NCBI GenBank assembly: GCA_002914805.1
Contig: JXTB01000016.1
Location: forward strand, 1,000,823 to 1,064,822
Direction: 5' to 3'
Source: Parasponia andersonii
Taxonomy: Eukaryota > Streptophyta > Magnoliopsida > Rosales > Cannabaceae
Length of the DNA: 64,000 nucleotides
The notes below the pieces were generated by a model. It was not told where the DNA came from. It did not search any database and worked only from the letters and a program-made list of their open reading frames with translations. Positions 32,300 through 44,936 of the stretch are shown here, one piece after another. The position numbers and the translations under genes were made by a program. The number at the start of each line of letters is the position of its first letter. Positions within the stretch are counted from its first letter, which is position 1.

Positions 32300-35200
32300 T
32301 CATTGATGATAACGACAAAATTGTTTTGCATTCCAAGCATGTTCGATTTTTTGTCCGCTGATGCGAGCTAGCTTGTATGTCCCAGGTCGAATGACGTCAT
32401 CAATAACATAAGGCCCTTCCCACGAAGGTCCAAATACACCAGCACCATGCTCTTTATTATTAGGAAGAACTCTTCGAAGGACAAGATCACCAACTTCAAA
32501 ATGTCTACTTTTGACTTTGGAGTTATAATGTCGAGCAGTGCGTTGTTGATATGATGCAATTCGAAGTTGAGATTGTTCACGTCTTTCTTCTAAAAAATCG
32601 AGTTCAATTCTCAGTAATACATCATTCTGATTTTGCTCATAAACAGATCGCCGTAGAGAGCCTGCACCAATTTCAACTGGGATCATTGCTTTATATCCAT
32701 AATCTAAAGAGAATGGACTCTCTCCATTAGTGGTTCGTTGAGTGGTACGATAAGCCCATAAAACTTTTGGAATTATTTCTGGCCAAGCTCCTTTATGTTC
32801 CTCCAGCTTCGTCTTTGTATTCTTTTTAAGATTTTATTTATCGCTTCAACCTGCCCATTGGCTTGCGGATGAACAATGGCAGAGAAACTCTTCTTGATGC
32901 CCAAGTTGTTGCAGAAGTCACGGAACTCATCACAGTTGAATTGTTTCCCATTATCAGAAATTATAGTATGTGGTATACCATAACGGCAGATTATAGATTT
33001 GTAAACAAAATCTATCATCTTTTTTGCAGAAATGGTGCTCAAGGCCTCAGCTTCTGCCCATTTTATGAAACAATCGACTGCGACCACTGCATACTTCAAA
33101 TCACCTCATGCTAATGGAAGCATCCTAATAATATCAATTCCCCAAACAGCAAATAGCTATGGACTAGTTATTGTAGTTAAAGGAACATGTGATTTTCTAA
33201 GAATAGTCGTAAATCTTTGATATTTATCACACCTCCTAGCAAATTCCAATGTATCCTTCTTCATAGTCGGCCAAAAATACTCTTGTCGAAGAATCTTGTT
33301 TGCAAGTGCTTGCCCCACAGAATGATTTCCACATATTCCTTCATAAATTTCCCTCATAATGTAGCGTGCTTTTTCATCATTGACACACAATAATAATGGC
33401 GGGCTAAAACTCCTTCGATAAAGCTTCTCATCATGGATGATATAGCGGGCTACCTTCATGCGGAGTCGCTTTGCATCGTCTTTGCTCTTGGGAAGATCGT
33501 CATTTTGTATATAATGCATTATAGGATCCATCCATGATGGTTTTTCGTCAACTAGCATAATTACTTGGGGTTTGACCTCGATACTTTGCGATACAAGAAA
33601 TTCAACAGGGACAACCTTCAACAACTCTGCATCTTTCGTTGAAGCGAGCTTAGCAAGGGTAACCGCCCGGGTATTTTCAAAGCAAGGAAGAAGCTGAATG
33701 TTATAAGCAGTGAATGTTAAGAGCAATCATTGCACCTCCTGCAAATAGGCCATCATTNNNNNNNNNNNNNNNNNNNNNNNNNNNNNNNNNNNNNNNNNNN
33801 NNNNNNNNNNNNNNNNNNNNNNNNNNNNNNNNNNNNNNNNNNNNNNNNNNNNNNNNNNNNNNNNNNNNNCTGACCCTTTATGGCAGTGCGAGGTTGAAAA
33901 TTGATGTCAAATTGACTCAATTCAACAGCTCACTTAAGCAGCCGTCCTGATGCCTCAGGTTTCTGTAGAACCTGTTTCAACGGAAAATTCGTGAAAACCC
34001 TAATGGAGTGAGCATGAAAGTAAGGTCGAAGCTTTCTTGATACGATGACGAATGCTAGTGCCAATTTTTCCATCTCTGGATACATAGTTTCGGCATCGAG
34101 TAATCTTTTACTTACATAATAGATAGGTCGCTGTATATTTTCCTCCTCGTGAATTAATGCAGCACTCGTCGCATATTTGGAAATAGCGAGATATAAGCAT
34201 AATTCTTCTCCTGGGTTCGATTTCGACAAGAGTGGAGGAGAAACCAAGAGTACTCTTAACTCTTGGAATGCCTGCTCGCATTCTTTCGTCCATTCGAACC
34301 TCTTTGATCCTTTCAATACTTCAAAGAACGGTTGGCATTTATCAGTTGACCTGGATATAAACTGACTCAGTGCAGCTACTCTTCCTGCTAGGTTCTGCAC
34401 ATCCTTGGGTTTATGAGGAGATTGCATATCAAACAATGCTTGTATTTCTGAGGGTTCGCTTCAATACCTCGCTGATTGACCATAAAACCCCAAAATTTTC
34501 CAGATCCTACCCCGAATGCACACTTCTGGGGATTCAGCTTCATTTGATATTTCCGGAGAATTTTGAACATCTCATCAAGGTGTTTGATGTGATCTTTGGC
34601 TTTCTCCGACTTTACCAACATGTCGCCGACATATATCTCCTTTGTCTTGCCAATTTGTCTTGCAAACATCATATTGACAAGACACTGGTAGGTCGCTCCT
34701 GCGTTGACAAGTCTTAAGGGCATCTTTTTATAGCAGTATAATCCTTGATCAGTAATGAATGAGATATGCTCCTCATCTAGCTCATACATGGAGATTTGAT
34801 TATATCCTAAATACGCGTCCATGAAACTTAAGAGTTCACGCCCCGATGTCACATCTACAAGCTAGTCAATTCTCGGAAGAGGAAAGCTGTCCTTCGGGTA
34901 TGCTTTGTTGAGATCGATAAAATCGATACATGTTCTCCACTTCCCATTGGGTTTCTTCACCAAAACCGGGTTTGCAAGCCAGTCAGGGTAAAAAGATTCT
35001 CTTATAAATCCAATTTCGAGCAACTTATCCACCTCTTCTTTTAATGCAACATAGCGCTCTAGATTCATAGCTCTTCTTTTCTACTGTACAGGCTTCTTTG
35101 TCGGATCTATGTTAAGACGGTGGCATATGATCCTCGAATCGATCCCTACTATATCCGAATGTCGCCACACGAAAACATCCAAGTTAGATTTCAAAAAAGC

Positions 35201-37552
35201 GACCAACGATGTTCGCACAGGCTCTTGAATCTTCGTTCCAATTTTTAAAATCTTGGAAGACATGTCAAATGATAAATCTTCTAGATCTTCAATGGGTCCA
35301 ATTCTGACCTCTTCGTCTATTTTTCGAGGATCGAAGTCTTCGCTGGTCGTGTCGATTGACGCTTTAACTGACAGTTCGACTGACACTTTGTCTGACGATT
35401 CAACTGAAACTTCGACTGACGCTTTGCTCGATGCTTCAACTGACGCTTCCTCTGGTAGCTAGACCATAATTGTGCAAGGCGTCGCATCCTTTACTGCGAG
35501 TTTCAACGAGTTGTTATAACAAGTCCGCGCATCATATTGGTTTTCTCACACCTCGCCTACCCCGTATTGGGTCAGGAATTTCATAGTGAGATGGTAGATT
35601 GAAGTAACGACTCGTAGTTCCCTCAGTGTCAGCCTTCCCAGCACAGCATTGAATGCAGAGGGGTAATTTACTACCAAAAATTGGGTCATTATTGTTGAAA
35701 CCTTAGGATAGGTTCCAACGTTGACCATTAATTCGATCATGCCCATAGACATCAGGCTATCACCGGTGAATCCATAGAGTGGAGTGACGGTAGGCTTCAA
35801 GTTGCTCTCATTCGACCCCATCTTCTTAAAGGCGTCGTAGTACAGGATGTCCACAGCACTTCCGTTATAAACTAGTACTCGCCACAATTGTGTGCTTCCA
35901 CAATTAATTTTTATGACCAACGCATCATTATGCGGATAATGGACTTCCCTTGTGTCCTGTTCTGTGAAGGTAATGTCTATGTCCGGTACTCGATGAAGCT
36001 TGCGTGGTCACTGCTCAAGATACATGACGTTAGTTAATGGCTATTGTCGAGCTTCTCGTGCATACTTGTCTTGAGCCTTTTTTGAATCTCCACCAACATG
36101 CGGTCCTCCAAAGATAGTTCGGACTTCGCGTTGAAATTCTGGAGGTCGCTGTTAGTTTTCTTCTCACCTTTCATCGTTCTACCTGGTGTACTGCCACAGT
36201 CACCCCTCTTTAATCAATCTTTCAATTTCATCCTTTAAGGCATAGCAATTATTGGTATCATGTCCAATATCATTGTGATACTGGCAGAACTTGTTGGGGT
36301 CATTCTTTGCCCTGTCTCATTTCATTGGTTCCAGTTGATGGTATCGCTCCCACTGGTTTATGACTGCATAGATATTATCTATGGGCGCGTTTAACTCAGT
36401 GTGATTGTTGAACCGCATGGGAGCTCTTGAAATCTCCTGCTTTTTAGGTCTAGGCTGATTCCCTGTCAATTGTTCATTACTCCTTTTATTTTTCTTATTA
36501 TCGTTATTATTGGTTATGATCACGTCTTTAGTTACATCTTTCCTTCCTTCTTTCTTTGTCTTTTGAAGATTCTCGTGCGAAGACTCTACCCTCAGATGCC
36601 AACCAACCCTTTGGTAGAAGTCTTCTAGAGTTCTACATTCTCGCTCAAGTAATTCCTTCTAGAGTTTAGTTTCTGGTCATACCCCGGCCATCATGAGAGT
36701 TAAAACTCCCCCTTCAGGTGGGTTGTTGACCTTTGCTAACTCTGAGGTGAATCGATTGAGATAAGATCGTAGAGTTTCCTCTGGACCTTGTCTAATTACA
36801 GACAAGATAATAAGTGGAACAGTGAAATTCTTTGCAGCTTGGAACTATCTCAAGAATGCCGTCTGAAGTTGTTGCTAGGACGAGATTGAGCCAGATTTGA
36901 GTCCTCAGAACTACTTCTTTGCTGCTCCTGAGAGAGTTACAGTAAAACATCTACAGCGTGCATGATCATTGACACGATGGAATTCCATCAAGTTGCTAAA
37001 GTGATCCATATGGTCCTGTGGATTAGTTTTCCCATCAAAAGTGTTTATGGTAGGAAGTCTGAATCTAGTAGGTAGGGTAGCAGCTCGAACTTCCTCACTG
37101 AATGGCGATTGACGATACACATCAGTGAGCTCATCGTCCGAACTGGCAAGTGCGTCTAATGCGATCCTTAAATTGTGAACATCGACGTTCAGAGGGAGAG
37201 CATTATCTCTTGCTGGCGGCAAGGGCGGCCTTTGATTATTATCTCGATGTATGGCGGGTTGGTCAGATAGAGTCCTCTGCGATCTATGAGAGGAATCCAA
37301 CAATATAGTGCGACAAGATCGGCTTTGGTCGTTATGATGCGATACGGATCGTTCATGGCTACGTCGCCGCTCCAAGTATTGTCTTAGGTCTGCAGGATCT
37401 TGTCTCGACTCTCTGCTGATTCTTTCGAAGATGATTCTCAATGGTCGTTTTCGTTCGCTGCTCAAGTGATCTTGATTACCAGCGGATTTATGATAAGGTT
37501 GTCCACGATCACAGTTAGTACTTGAACTCTCTGTACCAGATTCTGGAGGCAA
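32300..37552 (-). pseudogene. gag-pol of Tat element B (broken)
   Basis: Minus strand, N- to C-terminal: gag 37552-36317 (retrotransposon gag domain with RLPTINTFDGKTNPQDH, FTVTLSGAA); protease 35920-35546, where the active site reads VYNGSAVDIL, so the catalytic Asp is Tyr; reverse transcriptase 35068-34388 (LVKKPNGKWRTCIDFIDLNK, MDAYLGYNQI, and YVGDMLVKS in place of YVDD); RNase H 34436-33930 (YYVSKRLLDAE, EKLALAFV); N gap where the second RNase H should begin; integrase zinc region and core 33726-32773 (DCFIKWAEAEALS, IISDNGKQF, HPQANGQVEAINK); integrase C-terminus 32686-32300 (GPSWEGPYVI, GQKIEHAWNAKQF). Stops at many points, and two active-site losses; not functional. Confidence 0.88.
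33758..33869. other. Assembly gap (112 N)
   Basis: Unknown bases inside the second RNase-H region of element B. The matching part of element C is 48987-49277. Confidence 0.99.
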
Positions 37553-37970
37553 GTTTGCGACTTTGCCTTTTCCTTTGGAGATGCAATCTTCATGACGCTC
37601 TTGCTGGATTCTTAGCTGGTCGCATCTCCTTGTCTCTAGGATCTATATTCCCTTCTCAGGTAGTTGAGCAGGACGTCTCTGGGACGTTCGTGCTGTGGTG
37701 GGGTCACCATCTGCCCTTCAGCAAGTTGTCGTAGGGAGTCATTGATCGTTAGTGATTTGCTAAAGGTTCACCAGTGTCTCCTCCATGCGATTCTATCTCT
37801 GAGCAAGGTTTTCTGATGCGGTCATGGTAGGCTGATCCTGAGCAGGGTCTGCCTGTGCAGTAGCAGTGCTTTGGGATTAGTTTTGGCTAGTTCTGGTGGC
37901 TCTGGTAGTGTTTCTGATGTTTGCCATTATTAAAAAAGTGATATTTGACAAACTGTTTTGCCGGAATAGC

Positions 37971-37986
37971 CCTCCTTCTAGCGCCA
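37971..37986 (-). promoter_or_regulatory. Primer binding site of element B
   Basis: In element orientation TGGCGCTAGAAGGAGG, two bases after the LTR end. Element C has TGACGCCAGAAGGAGG in the same place. The shared TGGCGCC-like core fits a tRNA 3' end ending GGCGCCA, but I cannot name the tRNA. Confidence 0.65.
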
Positions 37987-37988
37987 AT

Positions 37989-38720
37989 TGTTGATGGAGA
38001 TTTTGTCAACAATAAATTTAGAAAAAATTACGAGATATGCCTTGTGTGAAAATGGTTATTAATCAAAGCAAATAAAGAGGCAAAAATTTTATAGTGATTC
38101 AGCCCCGAAAAAGATGAGCTTACGTCCACTGTTTTTCACTATTTTCTGGAAATAAAGAGGCAAAGCAAATAAAGAGGATTATTAATCAAAGCAAATAAAG
38201 AGACAAAGATTTTATAGTGGTTCAGCCCCGAAGAAGATGAGCTTACATCCATTGTTTTTCACTATTTTCTAGAGAATTACAAGAACTCAAAATTACAATA
38301 TGTTATCCGGAAAGAAGAAGAAAACACTCTCAAGAATCCCTCCGCCTCTCTAGATTCGAAAAAATCTTTCCCCTCCTAAGCATTGAACTCCCTTTATATA
38401 GATGAGGGTACTCAATGTTCCTAATTGCGAGAATGAGTAACTGCACAATCGGGCAATACAATTTGATTAATAATATAATTGAATAATCTCTTAAATTGGG
38501 TAACTGGTCGAACTTGAAAGAGAAACTTTTGTTTCATTTTCCTTGTAGGTTACCCACTTGACGAAGCATAGACTAGTCTCCTTTTCATTCTGATCGCACA
38601 TAACCTATTCGGAGGAGGTCGCACGTAACTTATGCAGTAGAGGTTGTATGCAACCCTTTCGGATGAGGTCGCACTTAATCTTACTCATGCGATCTGACAT
38701 AGGATTTTAGACCACACAAT
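37989..38720 (-). repeat. 5' LTR of element B, with internal duplication
   Basis: Matches 27908-28521 but is longer, because about 120 bp (AATAAAGAGG...TTTTCACTATTTTCT) appear twice, at roughly 38060-38150 and 38180-38272. The outer end is imprecise (38718-38723). TATA box near 38391-38400 in complement. Confidence 0.85.
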
Positions 38721-41700
38721 ACACAATACAATGTATTGTGGAATTTATGATTGGTCTAAATCATATATATTACCTCTTCAATTCATAAATATTTATTCTC
38801 ATTGCACGATTTATCCAACAATGACTAAAAGGCAGGCTAGGATCACATGCTTAATTGATTTTTGATCTTTATTCAAAAATTTACATGTGTAGAAGTATGA
38901 AATAAATTGTCTTTGTTGAGTAGATACGTTTATGACTGATAGTGTGCTTCTCTAAAGTTGTTTCCATATATATATATATATATGCCGTACAAAATTGTGT
39001 TAACTCTAATTTTATTTGAACTAAACGAACAGAGATGGAATATATTTTATAAACTAAAATTAAACAAATATAAAATAGAGAAAACGTAAAGTAAGCAAAG
39101 AATTAACCAGTAAAAACAAATTATAGGGTTTTCTCCTAGCAAACAAAAAAATTATTGGGTTTCAGATTTCATCTTAGCTAATAATTATAAATAATTATAG
39201 AGTTTTGAGATTCTTTATTTAACTCACTAGGTTCTACTATAACAAAAACAGCCTTAATTACTAATTCACTATATTTTTATTTGAATTAAATTAATTAAAA
39301 ATTTATTAAAATCTTTAAAAACTCATATAACGATATACAAACTATGTAATTTATGGCTTTCAACATAATGAATTAAACATATAAATCTCATTCTAATTTC
39401 ATTATGACTAACATATCATCTAACGATGGGCTTTAATAAATTTTAAAAAAATTATTATTATCTAATGCATTAGTAAGATTATTAATTTAATACATTAGCT
39501 AGAATTGAGACCAAAAAATTATATTATTAGCTGAAATTATTAATTTATCGAACACTTATTTATTCATTTATCGAGATTTTAAGGCATAAAGCATCAATAA
39601 CTTTTTCTTTTTTCATGCTATCCTTGTCATTAATTTATAAAGTTCTAGAAAGAAATTTTTTTCACTAAAAACAAAAACACTGCTGTTCTTTTCCAGTAGG
39701 TTGAAATATTTGTTTGTTTCACTGTGTTAAATCTGTTTCACAGACGTTTTACAAAGAGAAAAATGGGTCATCTCAAAAGCCTTGTATGATGTAAATGTGT
39801 GTATATATATGTCACATATCAATATTGGTGTTTAAACCTCGGTGAATAATTTGGTATTTCTAGCCAGCCTTACTAATTTTAAGGTGCTAGATTTAGTATA
39901 CCAAGACCAATTAGTCATTGTAATAAAAAAAATTAAAAAAATAAATAAATAAAGTGGGCTTCTTGCAAAAGACCGGGCCCGAAATTTGAAAAATTGCGGA
40001 TGGGCGAAACCCTTTGAAAAATTCCGAATTTATTTAGATATATATCATTTTCTAAAGTATTTTGAAAATAACAGTTTCTAAAAATATTTATAAAATGCCG
40101 CTTTAATTCAAAATTAATATTTTTCGTACTAGAGTTAACTAATTGGATTACTTGGGGTTACCACTACAGTTGCTTGCAGTAACCATACTCAGTAGTCATT
40201 ACCTCAAATAACTTGAACGATAAACTCAAGTATTTTATCAATTTGTAAAAGATGATATTTTCTAAATATTTTTTAAAGTGATATTTTTTTTAAATCAGAA
40301 TATTTCAAAAAATAAAAAAAAATCCAAAATATTTCAATATCTTTTGAAATTTTATTATATAAAATCAAATTTCCTCCCGACTTATTTTTGTCTAAAAAAA
40401 CTACTTTAGTAGCAACATATTAGGTTTTATAGCCAAAGTTTTTTTCAGCGTTGCTTTAGAAGTTTATATAAATTAAAATAGACACATAAGGCATAACTTA
40501 ACTAACGCTCACACGCAATATTCGTTGGTTATCTTTAATATAATCCACAAGGCCTTATCAACATTAATTTAGCTTTTAAGAATGTAATAATTGATGTACT
40601 ACTATGTAAACTTTAATTAGAACACTATTATCAAATACTATTGGAACACACAAAAAAATTGCATGTGTATACCTTTTTATTATGCCAACTAATACTAATT
40701 TTATAAGATTCATCATTATTCTTTCGGGAAAAAAAAAAGATTCATCATTATCATATTTTTTTGGTTTTTGCCGCATGTCAACATACATAGAAGTTATGAC
40801 AAACCCATAAAGTGATTTCTCACCAGATAGAACATTTTGCTTGACTTTTTGTATATTTGTGTATATATAAATATTTATACAGACATAAATAATCGAATAG
40901 ATATTCTTTTTAGCCGTTACTCTAATGCTATTATAATTTGAGATGTCAATAATAATAATAAATATAAATATATATTATTTAATATTTTTTTTAGTTTTTA
41001 TTTTGAAATGACCTAAGATCACTCTCACTATAGAGTTAATAATAATAATGACCCTCTCAATTATATCTGTTGTGCAATTTCGGTTTTCGAACTTTCTACG
41101 CATATGATAATAACTTTTAAATTATGCAATTATTACTGTAATAATCTATTTATCACAAACTATTAGTTTTTTACTAGAAAATAGTTTTGGACAAAGTGTA
41201 TAATTAGGCATTATTTATTTTTATATGTTAAAATCTCATTCTCAACCATAATTACTAAATTATATGCTTTGCATATGATTCATTTATATTAAAAATTAAT
41301 AGTTTCTGAGGAAAATAATGATCATTACTATAGTAGATATGTAAATCTTAGTAGTTTACAATGTAAGTTAAAAGTTCAAAATTTCATTATTGACTATAAT
41401 TAGTAAATTTTATGCTTTGTAATGACTTATTTCTGTAAATATTTAATAGTTTATAATAAAATAGTCATTAGATATAATAATTACATAATTCATAGGTCAA
41501 AATGATACCATGAGTATAATTCAAGGGCCCTCTAGATTAACAAACTACTATAAATTTCACCATTTTATCTTATTGGTCAAAAATTGTTATATAAAAAGAA
41601 AAAATTAATCTCCCTCTAAGCATGTAACCAAATAAATATAACTAAAAAAACAACAAATTAAAACAACAAAATTTCACCATTTTTGCTTCATCGATGAGTA

Positions 41701-41761
41701 TTTTAACCAAGAAAATTACATACAATAACAAGCTAGTTCCACTAATTTTCATTCTAGTTTC

Positions 41762-41764
<3 letters not shown>

Positions 41765-41811
<47 letters not shown>
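41765..41811. repeat. TA microsatellite
   Basis: About 23 uninterrupted TA units. Open frames with repeated Ile-Tyr across it are artefacts. Confidence 0.95.
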
Positions 41812-41814
<3 letters not shown>

Positions 41815-42360
41815 TGTTTACTTTCATTTTGATTCAAATTCATGTACGTAAATGTAAATGTACTTTTCAAAGTTTATATACTTGTGGAATAGAATAAAAG
41901 TACTCTTATATTTATTTGTCAGTCTGTTTGTTTCTCCTTTTGTGTTTCTAATACTTTATTTTTTACCTTTAATTTTTCTTTTAATTTGAGTAAAATATTT
42001 TCTGAAATTTAATTAGCGTTAAATTTTTACATAAGTTTAGGACGTAATTTTGTCACCTTTAGTTTTAAAATAATTTAGTTACCTAAAATTTGAATTTTAA
42101 GTTTTCTACACAATTTAATTATCGAATTTCCTTCATTTTTTCTGATATTTTTAATTTAATTTCCTTTGATATGAATTAGATATAATTTTTCGCCTTAATG
42201 TGGGATCGCGACTAAAATTTTTTTTATAAGGAATTAAAATTAATAAAAGCTAGAATATCAGAAGTATTTTAATGGAATTGGATTAAAAAATAATTAAGAA
42301 CTAAAAACTAAAATAAGAACGAGTTTAAATTTCTCATTTTTGTTAGTTTCTAGAATTTGT

Positions 42361-42453
42361 CTACTTTTTTAGTTGTGTTCAATTATCTATTTATAAATAG
42401 TTCATCTACTTTTTTAGTTATGTTCAATTATCTATCTATAAATAGTTCATCTA
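42361..42453. repeat. 45-bp tandem duplication
   Basis: CTACTTTTTTAGTTRTGTTC through AAATAGTTCAT occurs twice with period 45 bp, then begins again (CTACATAATTG). Confidence 0.85.
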
Positions 42454-43213
42454 CATAATTGTTATTCAGACTATCAATGAATATTGAATTATTAAAGAGT
42501 TTTCTCCATTTATATTCTTATTCTCTTTTTGAATTATTAATATAATTCTATCGCTTTTCTACCTATTTATCTATTTTTATTATTGTTTAGTTTTCTCCTT
42601 CTGTGGTTCTTATTCTCGTTTTGAGTTCTTAATCTAATTTTATTTCATTTCTATCTCTTTATCTATTTTTATTTTATTTTTATTCATCACTTTTACTAAT
42701 TCTCTATCTTTTCTTATATTATCTTACATACAAAAATTTAATGAAAGAGGAAGGAGGCTAGAGTTTCTAATTGCGAATATTCAAAATAATAATGTGTACG
42801 TAAAAATGAGAGTATATATAGCATACAAGCAAAGAAGATAAAAAATTATACCATTGCTATATTATAAGTAATTATAAACCTAAATATAATTATTAACAAA
42901 TATAATGCTATATAATACAATATGGTGCTCCACATCAGGCCTTAATGAATCCTTTCCTTGATAAATGCGACTGATATATCAATATTCTTTACAGACCAAA
43001 AACTTAGTTAGGGAATCAATGATTTGCACAGTTACTGAAAAAAAAAAAAAAAAAAACTAGATAACGACCAATAAAAAATACTAACAAGGGATTAGTTAGT
43101 TGCTTAATTGAGTAGACAAAAGCTGATGACTTCGAGCATATATTATATTGGCCTATTTAATTAATTTAAGTTTGTTTTATTAAACGATTACCAAGTTGGA
43201 GGCTACTAGTGCT

Positions 43214-43220
43214 TATAAAA
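43214..43220 (+). promoter_or_regulatory. TATA box before the lone BURP-type exon
   Basis: TATAAAA 74 bases before the ATG at 43294, followed by an A/C-rich leader, the usual look of a plant core promoter. Confidence 0.6.
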
Positions 43221-43293
43221 GCCTAGCAAAGATTAAGATCAACCACACTCAAACATCAAGAGATACACAGATAAAGCACTTAAGGCAGAAAGA

Positions 43294-43350
43294 ATGCCTC
43301 TTAGATTTGAATGTAGAATCCTCTTCTTCTCTCTCGTACTGCTCTTAATG
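43294..43350 (+). pseudogene. BURP-type signal-peptide exon, separated from its gene
   Basis: A 19-codon frame, MPLRFECRILFFSLVLLLM, hydrophobic like a signal peptide, ending exactly at GTAAGC in phase 0. Length, phase and donor match exon 1 of BURP genes 1 (18 codons) and 2 (19 codons). The next BURP sequence on this strand is the broken exon at 59740-61080, which has an acceptor in the same phase. Element C (44284-55322) lies between. I infer this is exon 1 of that gene, split by the insertion; it could instead be an orphan from another lost copy. No exon-2 sequence is seen between 43351 and 44283. Confidence 0.6.
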
Positions 43351-44283
43351 GTAAGCCCCTTTTAAATCCTATTGATAACAATAATCTTAGCGTTTTTTGC
43401 AACATTTTACCTATAAACATACATATACTTACATCCGTGTGTTAAAAAATTTATATTTTGCTTTTTCTACTTTTACTTTCTTTTTTAATTTTTTTTATAG
43501 ATCTAGGCATATGCAAGTTTTTCATTTTTACTCTCCTTTTGGAAGAAGAAGAAAAGTAATTTGTAGGGTTTTTATGTCCACCGTCGTGGTAACATGGCCA
43601 TTTTGAACGTTACTTCGTTTTTAATAACTATCTTTGTTTTTGTTTTATAGCTAAATGGCCGGGTTTATCAGGTTGTACTGAGTATATCAAATATGGATAG
43701 ATCAATTTTTATACATATGTTAGTTCTTATACGTTGCATATAAATAAATCATTTTTCTACCAACGTATATAGGTTCTTATCCGGTTATATCTGATTATGA
43801 TACAGTAAATCTAACATGTACCGAGACTTGCTAAACACAGCCATTTTTGCCATAAAACAAAACATAGGGATACTTATTAAAATAACGTATAAAAAACAGT
43901 TAGGACTAAAGAGAGAATATTAGTTAAGTCCTATTTTTTTAAAAAAAATTATAAAAAAAATTATTTCACTAAAAAATCCCTACATATTTATGGCCGGGAA
44001 ATTGAAAGTTATGCTAATTATTGAGTACATAAATTGCTAATGATATTCATGGACCCGACTTCTAGTAAAAGCCTGGCCTATATTTAAGAACTCTTTGCAA
44101 AGTAGCTCGTCTTTCTGTTATTCAGCATATTGTCGAGAATTTTTATCAGCGTGACTCAAAATAAATAAATAAATAAACACACAAACAACAACTTTACAAA
44201 AAGTTTAATATTTAGGCCTTTTACACTGAATTTGTCTGATATCAATATATATATCGGTTTGATACTAGCGGTTTGATACTAGC
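43351..44283. other. Sequence between the lone exon and Tat element C
   Basis: Non-coding, possibly intron. Just before the element, GGTTTGATACTAGC is repeated in tandem (44256-44269 and 44270-44283). The second copy supplies the CTAGC target duplication. Confidence 0.6.
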
Positions 44284-44875
44284 TGTGGTGAGGTCTAAAA
44301 TCTATATGTTGGTCAATGCCAAAAAGGGAAAGTTAGCAACCGAGTTGAATGCCTCAGGACGCATGTAAATTTTTTCTGATCGAAGTGCGACTTCTTCCGA
44401 ATGAGTTAAGTACGATCTGTATGAAAAGTAAACTAGATCAAGCTTCATTAAACGGGTAATCTACAAAGAAACAGAAACAAGTTTCTAAGTGGAGATCGAC
44501 CAATCATTCCATTTAAGTTATTACCCAATTATATTATTACTCGGATTGTATTTTCTGATTATACACTTACCCGTTGTCATAATTGGGAAACATTGAGCCA
44601 CCTTCACCTATATGAAGGGAACTCAGTGTTGTTATAAAAAAATATACTTCCCTACATTCTGTAATTCTCTTTCTATACTCACCTTGAGACTTAAAGAAAC
44701 TATTGTAATTCTCCAAAAAATAGTGAAGAACAGTGGACGTAGGCTCATCTTTTTTGGGGCAAAACTACTATAAAATTCTTGTCTCCTTATTTGCTTTGAT
44801 TTATTAACCCTTTTTACACATAAACCACATCTTGCAAATTTCCTAAATTCATTGTTGACAAAACCTCCGTCAACA
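44284..44875 (+). repeat. 5' LTR of element C
   Basis: TGTGGTGAGGTCTAAAATC to ACCTCCGTCAACA. A TATA-like CCTATATGAAGG lies near 44608. Confidence 0.9.
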
Positions 44876-44877
44876 AT

Positions 44878-44893
44878 TGACGCCAGAAGGAGG
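44878..44893 (+). promoter_or_regulatory. Primer binding site of element C
   Basis: TGACGCCAGAAGGAGG two bases after the 5' LTR, the counterpart of TGGCGCTAGAAGGAGG in element B. Confidence 0.65.
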
Positions 44894-44936
44894 GCTATTC
44901 CAGCAAAAAGTTTGGCAATTTCGTTTCTTCAACAAT

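Larger units (their letters stand above)
27908..38720 (-). mobile_element. Tat-type Ty3/gypsy retrotransposon B with antisense accessory gene
   Basis: LTRs at 27908-28521 (3') and about 37989-38720 (5') enclose gag-pol on the minus strand (37552 to 32300) and an accessory gene on the plus strand (29513-31587). A second, RNase-H-like domain after the first, seen clearly in element C, places the family in the Tat branch. A primer binding site follows the 5' LTR and a polypurine tract precedes the 3' LTR. Frames are broken, and 112 bases are unknown (N at 33758-33869). No matching target duplication was found (AGAAG left; no AGAAG right), so an end may be rearranged. Confidence 0.88.
38724..43293. 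other. Intergenic stretch between element B and the lone BURP exon
   Basis: About 4.6 kb, strongly AT-rich, with TA and A-run low complexity, a 47-bp TA microsatellite and a 45-bp tandem repeat. No gene recognised. Confidence 0.6.

Noticed and set aside
41642..41897. Open frames with Ile-Tyr repeats
   Set aside because: Produced by the TA microsatellite.
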